This document shows positions 60,882 through 64,000 of a stretch of 64,000 nucleotides of DNA, piece by piece. The stretch comes from Verrucomicrobiales bacterium (GTDB lineage Bacteria; Verrucomicrobiota; Verrucomicrobiia; Verrucomicrobiales; DEV007): positions 1 through 64,000 of the forward strand of contig DUBC01000033.1 in NCBI GenBank assembly GCA_012960505.1, read 5' to 3'. The notes beneath the pieces were generated by a model. The model did not search any database, had not been told where the DNA came from, and was given only the letters and a program-made list of their open reading frames with translations. The first letter of the stretch is position 1. Every line of letters begins with the position of its first letter. The position numbers and the translations under genes are program-made.

Positions 60882-62024
60882 TCAGTCTTTGCCTCGATGT
60901 TTTTCAACCCAGGCAGGGTACTCGACTTTCAGAAGATTCTCTGGCCAGCGGCCTCCAATCCATAAGTGGCCGATGCGCTTGGTATGGCTCAGTTCCGAGA
61001 GTTTGTATTTTACGACTCCCTTCTCGATGAACATGGGCCGATCAGTTCCAATCTCGTAGTAGCGTGCCCAGATCGGCGAGGCCTCCGGATCCACAACGAC
61101 TTTCCGGTCCACGCCTCCGGGGAGCGATCTGTCCTCGAAGTTAAGGACGCGGACCCCAGTGATCTTAACTTCTTTGAACCATGTTAACGCGCCTACGATC
61201 GCGGCAATGGTTTCGGGCGAAGGGCTATCGATCGACATCAGGTAGCGGACTACGCCGACGCTCTCGGCTCCGGACAGGGACGGATTCTCGGAGATGCGGC
61301 CCTGAGCCGGCTCTAGAGTCCGCTGGTCATGCTGCTGGCACCAGGCCATCTTCTTTCCGTTCACAACGATCTGGCATTTGAGAATACATTCTCGGCCCCT
61401 CGTCACCGCGGCCTGGATTTTCTTCTGCAGTTTGTCGTCGGCGAGGTCATAAGGCGGTCGGTGGTGCACGACATCGTCGAGGATCGCAATGGCTCCGATC
61501 ATGGCACCATCGTTGAAGGTGATCCGGCTCGAGTATCCTGGCCTGAGCGGATAGAACTGCGGCCAACCACCGCTGGGATACTGTGCTTTCAGCAAGTAGT
61601 GAACACCCTTCAGGAACCCGTCCTTGTACTTCCGCTGACCCGTCGCAGCGTGGACTTTGGCGAGAAAACGTATTTCAGACCAAGTCGCGTCATTGTCCAA
61701 GGTACACGGATACTTGCGCTGCTTCAGTGACTCCTTGTGTTTCTCCCGGTCCTCTTCGCTACGGACATTGATCGCAGCATTTCCGGAGGGATGGATACTT
61801 CCGTCGTTTTTGTACCAACCGCCTAAATCCGACTGAAAGTAGAGGACGTTGTCCCCGATGCGCTTTGCTTCGGAAGTCTTGTACCAGTCTCCTTTCTGGT
61901 TCGCGCAATCACGCCATGAGATGGCACTAGCTGACATGGTAAGGAGCCAGAGGCACGTGACGAGCCCAAGAAAGAGCATTTGTTGTGATGGGCTGAGCCT
62001 CTCTATTGAGATATTTGGTCTCAT
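60882..62024 (-). CDS. PL10-type pectate lyase (PelA), exported
   Basis: A 380-residue protein; either ATG 62024 or the internal ATG at 61979 (MLFLGLVTCLW) leads into a signal peptide that ends near SASAIS. The PL10 domain covers nearly all the rest: QSDLGGWYKNDG, ATWSEIRFLAKV, YPSGGWPQFYPLR, FNDGAM, WCQQHDQRTLEP, and PLWAR-like SPIWARYYEIG. The Asp in NDGAM and the Arg cluster near ARYY are likely catalytic. It cleaves polygalacturonate by calcium-assisted beta-elimination. Codons are visibly G+C-rich versus both neighbours. It is divergent from the following sulfatase. Confidence 0.85.
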   Translation of the reverse strand: MRPNISIERLSPSQQMLFLGLVTCLWLLTMSASAISWRDCANQKGDWYKTSEAKRIGDNVLYFQSDLGGWYKNDGSIHPSGNAAINVRSEEDREKHKESLKQRKYPCTLDNDATWSEIRFLAKVHAATGQRKYKDGFLKGVHYLLKAQYPSGGWPQFYPLRPGYSSRITFNDGAMIGAIAILDDVVHHRPPYDLADDKLQKKIQAAVTRGRECILKCQIVVNGKKMAWCQQHDQRTLEPAQGRISENPSLSGAESVGVVRYLMSIDSPSPETIAAIVGALTWFKEVKITGVRVLNFEDRSLPGGVDRKVVVDPEASPIWARYYEIGTDRPMFIEKGVVKYKLSELSHTKRIGHLWIGGRWPENLLKVEYPAWVEKHRGKD

Positions 62025-62089
62025 ACGTGCATTGTAAAGGTTTGTGTATTGCCTTAGAAGCGATTTCAGCTCACTTTTGCCAAGTACAA

Positions 62090-63664
62090 ATGAAAAGATC
62101 TTACCGTCTATTGATCCTATCGCATTTAATATTTCTGACTACAGTCGCATTTCTTATTGCTTCATTTTCATCGCTCACATTATCTGCTGAGAAAGGCTCG
62201 CCAAATATTCTTTTTATTCTTGCTGATGATTTGGGGTATGGCGATGTGGGTTGTTATAATCCGAAATCCAAAGTGCCGACTCCTCACCTCGATCAGTTAG
62301 CACTTGATGGAATCCGCTTCACTGATGCACACAGTCCTTCCACGGTATGCACTCCTACACGGTATTCTGTTTTGACTGGTCGGATGGCTTTTCGTACGGG
62401 AATGAGAGGTGTTTTTACAGGAGCAGGGGGTCCCTGCATGATTGAGGAGGGTAGGATGACTATCGGGGGAATGCTTCAGGAGCGTGGATATAAAACGGCC
62501 CTTTTTGGGAAGTGGCACGTTGGCATGACTTTCTATGACAAGGGAGGGAAGCCAATTAATAAAAATGGTCTCGAGGCAGTTAAGAGAATCGACTATTCAA
62601 GAGTAATTCCAGACGCGCCGGTTCACCGAGGTTTTGATTTTTTCTATGGTAGTATTTGCTGTCCTACAACTGACTGGCTCTATGCTTTTATAGAAGGTGA
62701 CCGTATTCCAGTTCCTCCAACGAAAATAATTGATCGTGGTCCACTTCCCAAGCATCCATACTCGCAAGATAATCGACCAGGAATGATTGCCCCAGGGTAT
62801 AAGATGGAGGAGATCGATTTGCAGTTTCTTGATAAAAGTTTGACATTTCTTGATCAACATGCCAAGGCCAAGGAGAAGGCTCCTTTCTTTTTATTCCACT
62901 CGACTCAGGCCGTGCACTTACCTTCTTTCCCTGCTGATCAATTCAAAGGAAAAACCAAGGCCGGTCCGCATGGTGATTTCATTTTTGAGCTGGACCATAT
63001 TGTTGGTGAACTTCTCGGGGCTCTTGATAAGCACGGATTTACTGATAATACGCTGGTGATTTTTTCGAGTGATAATGGTCCAGAGGTCCCGACCGTCCTA
63101 TCGATGCGTAATGATCACAAGCATGACGGTGCCAGGCCTTGGAGGGGAGTTAAAAGGGATAACTGGGAAGGAGGCCATAGGGTTCCCTTCATTGCTCGCT
63201 GGCCCGGTAAGATTAAGCCCGGTTCGACAAGCGCTCAGACCCTTTGCCTCACGGATCTAATGGCAACTTGTGCGGCTATTACCGGTGCAAAGATTCCCGA
63301 AAAGGCCGGTGAGGACAGTGTAAACATGCTGCCTGCCCTATTCTCAGAGGATCAGGGTAAACCGATTCGTAAATACACATTGCATCAGACAATCAGTCTA
63401 GCATTGGCCATTCGACGTGGCCCATGGAAGTACCTTGATCACAAAGGATCCGGAGGAAATAACTATACTCGGGCTGGTCGTTGGGGGATGAAACAGTACA
63501 TCGTTCCAGAGAAAGCGCCTCAGGCTCCTGGGCAACTATATAATCTTAACAGTGATCCCGGGGAGACTGAAAATCTGTATTATAAAAATCCAGAAATTGT
63601 TAAGGAATTAAAAGAAAATCTCGAGCAGTTCAAAAAGAGTGGCCGGAGCGCCCCCCTTTCTTGA
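62090..63664 (+). CDS. Exported sulfatase (arylsulfatase type)
   Basis: 524 residues from ATG 62090, which precedes a signal peptide (core LTTVAFLIASFSSLTL). A longer frame from 62006 would run into the divergent lyase gene. Formylglycine Cys87 is in CTPTRYSVLTGR, metal motif LADDLGYGD, KWHVGM and SSDNGPE. The insert FFYGSICCPTTDW is typical of one group of these enzymes. Substrate unknown; the neighbouring pectate lyase suggests a sulfated or acidic polysaccharide. Confidence 0.9.
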   Translation: MKRSYRLLILSHLIFLTTVAFLIASFSSLTLSAEKGSPNILFILADDLGYGDVGCYNPKSKVPTPHLDQLALDGIRFTDAHSPSTVCTPTRYSVLTGRMAFRTGMRGVFTGAGGPCMIEEGRMTIGGMLQERGYKTALFGKWHVGMTFYDKGGKPINKNGLEAVKRIDYSRVIPDAPVHRGFDFFYGSICCPTTDWLYAFIEGDRIPVPPTKIIDRGPLPKHPYSQDNRPGMIAPGYKMEEIDLQFLDKSLTFLDQHAKAKEKAPFFLFHSTQAVHLPSFPADQFKGKTKAGPHGDFIFELDHIVGELLGALDKHGFTDNTLVIFSSDNGPEVPTVLSMRNDHKHDGARPWRGVKRDNWEGGHRVPFIARWPGKIKPGSTSAQTLCLTDLMATCAAITGAKIPEKAGEDSVNMLPALFSEDQGKPIRKYTLHQTISLALAIRRGPWKYLDHKGSGGNNYTRAGRWGMKQYIVPEKAPQAPGQLYNLNSDPGETENLYYKNPEIVKELKENLEQFKKSGRSAPLS

Positions 63665-63808
63665 TAGAGAGATTATAGGGGGCGATGAAAGTGTCATGAT
63701 GCTTTTCCAGAAGAACCTAGTGTAGTCAGAATGTCTACCGGCAGATGGACCCGTATTAGTTATTTTTCAGATTCATTCCAATGAATCAACAGGTTCGTTT
63801 CTTTCCGG
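63665..63808. other. Intergenic region at the right end
   Basis: 144 bp without a recognisable gene. Composition shifts from A+T-rich to G+C-rich near its end; CGGTCAC is repeated twice in tandem at about 63806-63819. Confidence 0.4.
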
Positions 63809-64000
63809 TCACCGGTCACCGGATTGACGCATGGCACCGGTTGCTCCATGACGGGGTCCGGTAGCATGCCCCGCCTTGTTAGCTCCACCTCCCTGGCGAG
63901 TCGCCGTTGCTCCGTCCGACTCAACATCACCGGCCTCGATAAGCTTTACCAACGGAGGATGCTGCAGGGCCTTCGCGGTTACCTGCCCAGTTTTCCCGGG
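63809..64000 (-). CDS. Possible 3' end of an unidentified G+C-rich gene, cut by the window edge
   Basis: 63 codons are open from the window edge to TGA at 63809-63811. The peptide begins PGKTGQVTAKALQHPPLV and ends GAMRQSGDR, which is not a family that I recognise. The last part is low-complexity Gly/Ala/Arg. An open frame this short in G+C-rich DNA could be chance. Confidence 0.3.
   Translation of the reverse strand, partial: PGKTGQVTAKALQHPPLVKLIEAGDVESDGATATRQGGGANKAGHATGPRHGATGAMRQSGDR

Noticed and set aside
1-64000. tRNA, rRNA, riboswitch or intact insertion sequence
   Set aside because: None was recognised by eye on either strand; a covariance-model scan would be needed to exclude small RNAs.

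Overview
The window looks like a chromosomal stretch of a marine-type Verrucomicrobiota bacterium, with Planctomycetota as the less likely alternative. Reasons: many exported formylglycine sulfatases, a DUF1549/DUF1553 plus DUF1501 pair, LamG and thrombospondin-type-3 giant proteins, CotH/lamin-tail proteins, a PEP-CTERM tail, Tat-exported Gfo/Idh/MocA oxidoreductases and DUF1080 domains. Almost every protein has a signal peptide, Shine-Dalgarno sites are often weak or absent, and no tRNA, rRNA, CRISPR array or intact transposase was seen. The assignment is inference from gene content.

Layout. 1-2.2 kb: 3' part of a LamG/TSP3 surface protein. 2.2-11.1 kb: hydrolase remnant, SGNH esterase, BspA-type LRR protein, truncated globin, kelch-SSS transporter fusion, DUF1549/1553-DUF1501 pair. 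11.1-14 kb: G+C-rich CotH gene. 14-16.9 kb: sulfatase, esterase, DUF1501 remnant. 17.1-25.4 kb: second G+C-rich block with hflK-hflC, an ~1750-residue CotH/LTD protein and a truncated PEP-CTERM gene sharing a 223-bp repeat with it. 25.5-40.6 kb: amber-interrupted membrane gene, sialate O-acetylesterase, LRR-VHL protein, DUF1080-TIM fusion, candidate polysaccharide lyase, cytochrome-PQQ dehydrogenase, LamG giant, TIM-barrel epimerase, PhyH dioxygenase, FG-GAP propeller. 40.8-52.1 kb: sialidase-like protein, esterase, two heparan-N-sulfatase-like HEAT proteins (one fused to DUF1080), then Gfo/Idh/MocA, PIG-L deacetylase, NagB-like protein and a Tat oxidoreductase. 52.1-59.1 kb: operon of CE15-like esterase, PQQ-like propeller and sulfatase, then a phosphoesterase and another sulfatase. 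59.2-60.8 kb: arsR-arsC-aquaporin operon without a pump. 60.9-63.7 kb: G+C-rich PL10 pectate lyase diverging from a sulfatase.

How it fits together: most genes suit breakdown of sulfated, acetylated and methyl-esterified polysaccharides outside the cytoplasm (sulfatases, esterases, lyases, sialidase-like protein), uptake of an acidic sugar (kelch-SSS fusion), and oxidative or deaminating processing of (amino) sugars (Gfo/Idh/MocA, DUF1080, TIM barrels, PIG-L, NagB-like). Substrates are inferred. Base composition alternates sharply between A+T-rich and G+C-rich blocks, and truncated genes lie near block edges, which suggests a mosaic built by transfer and rearrangement.
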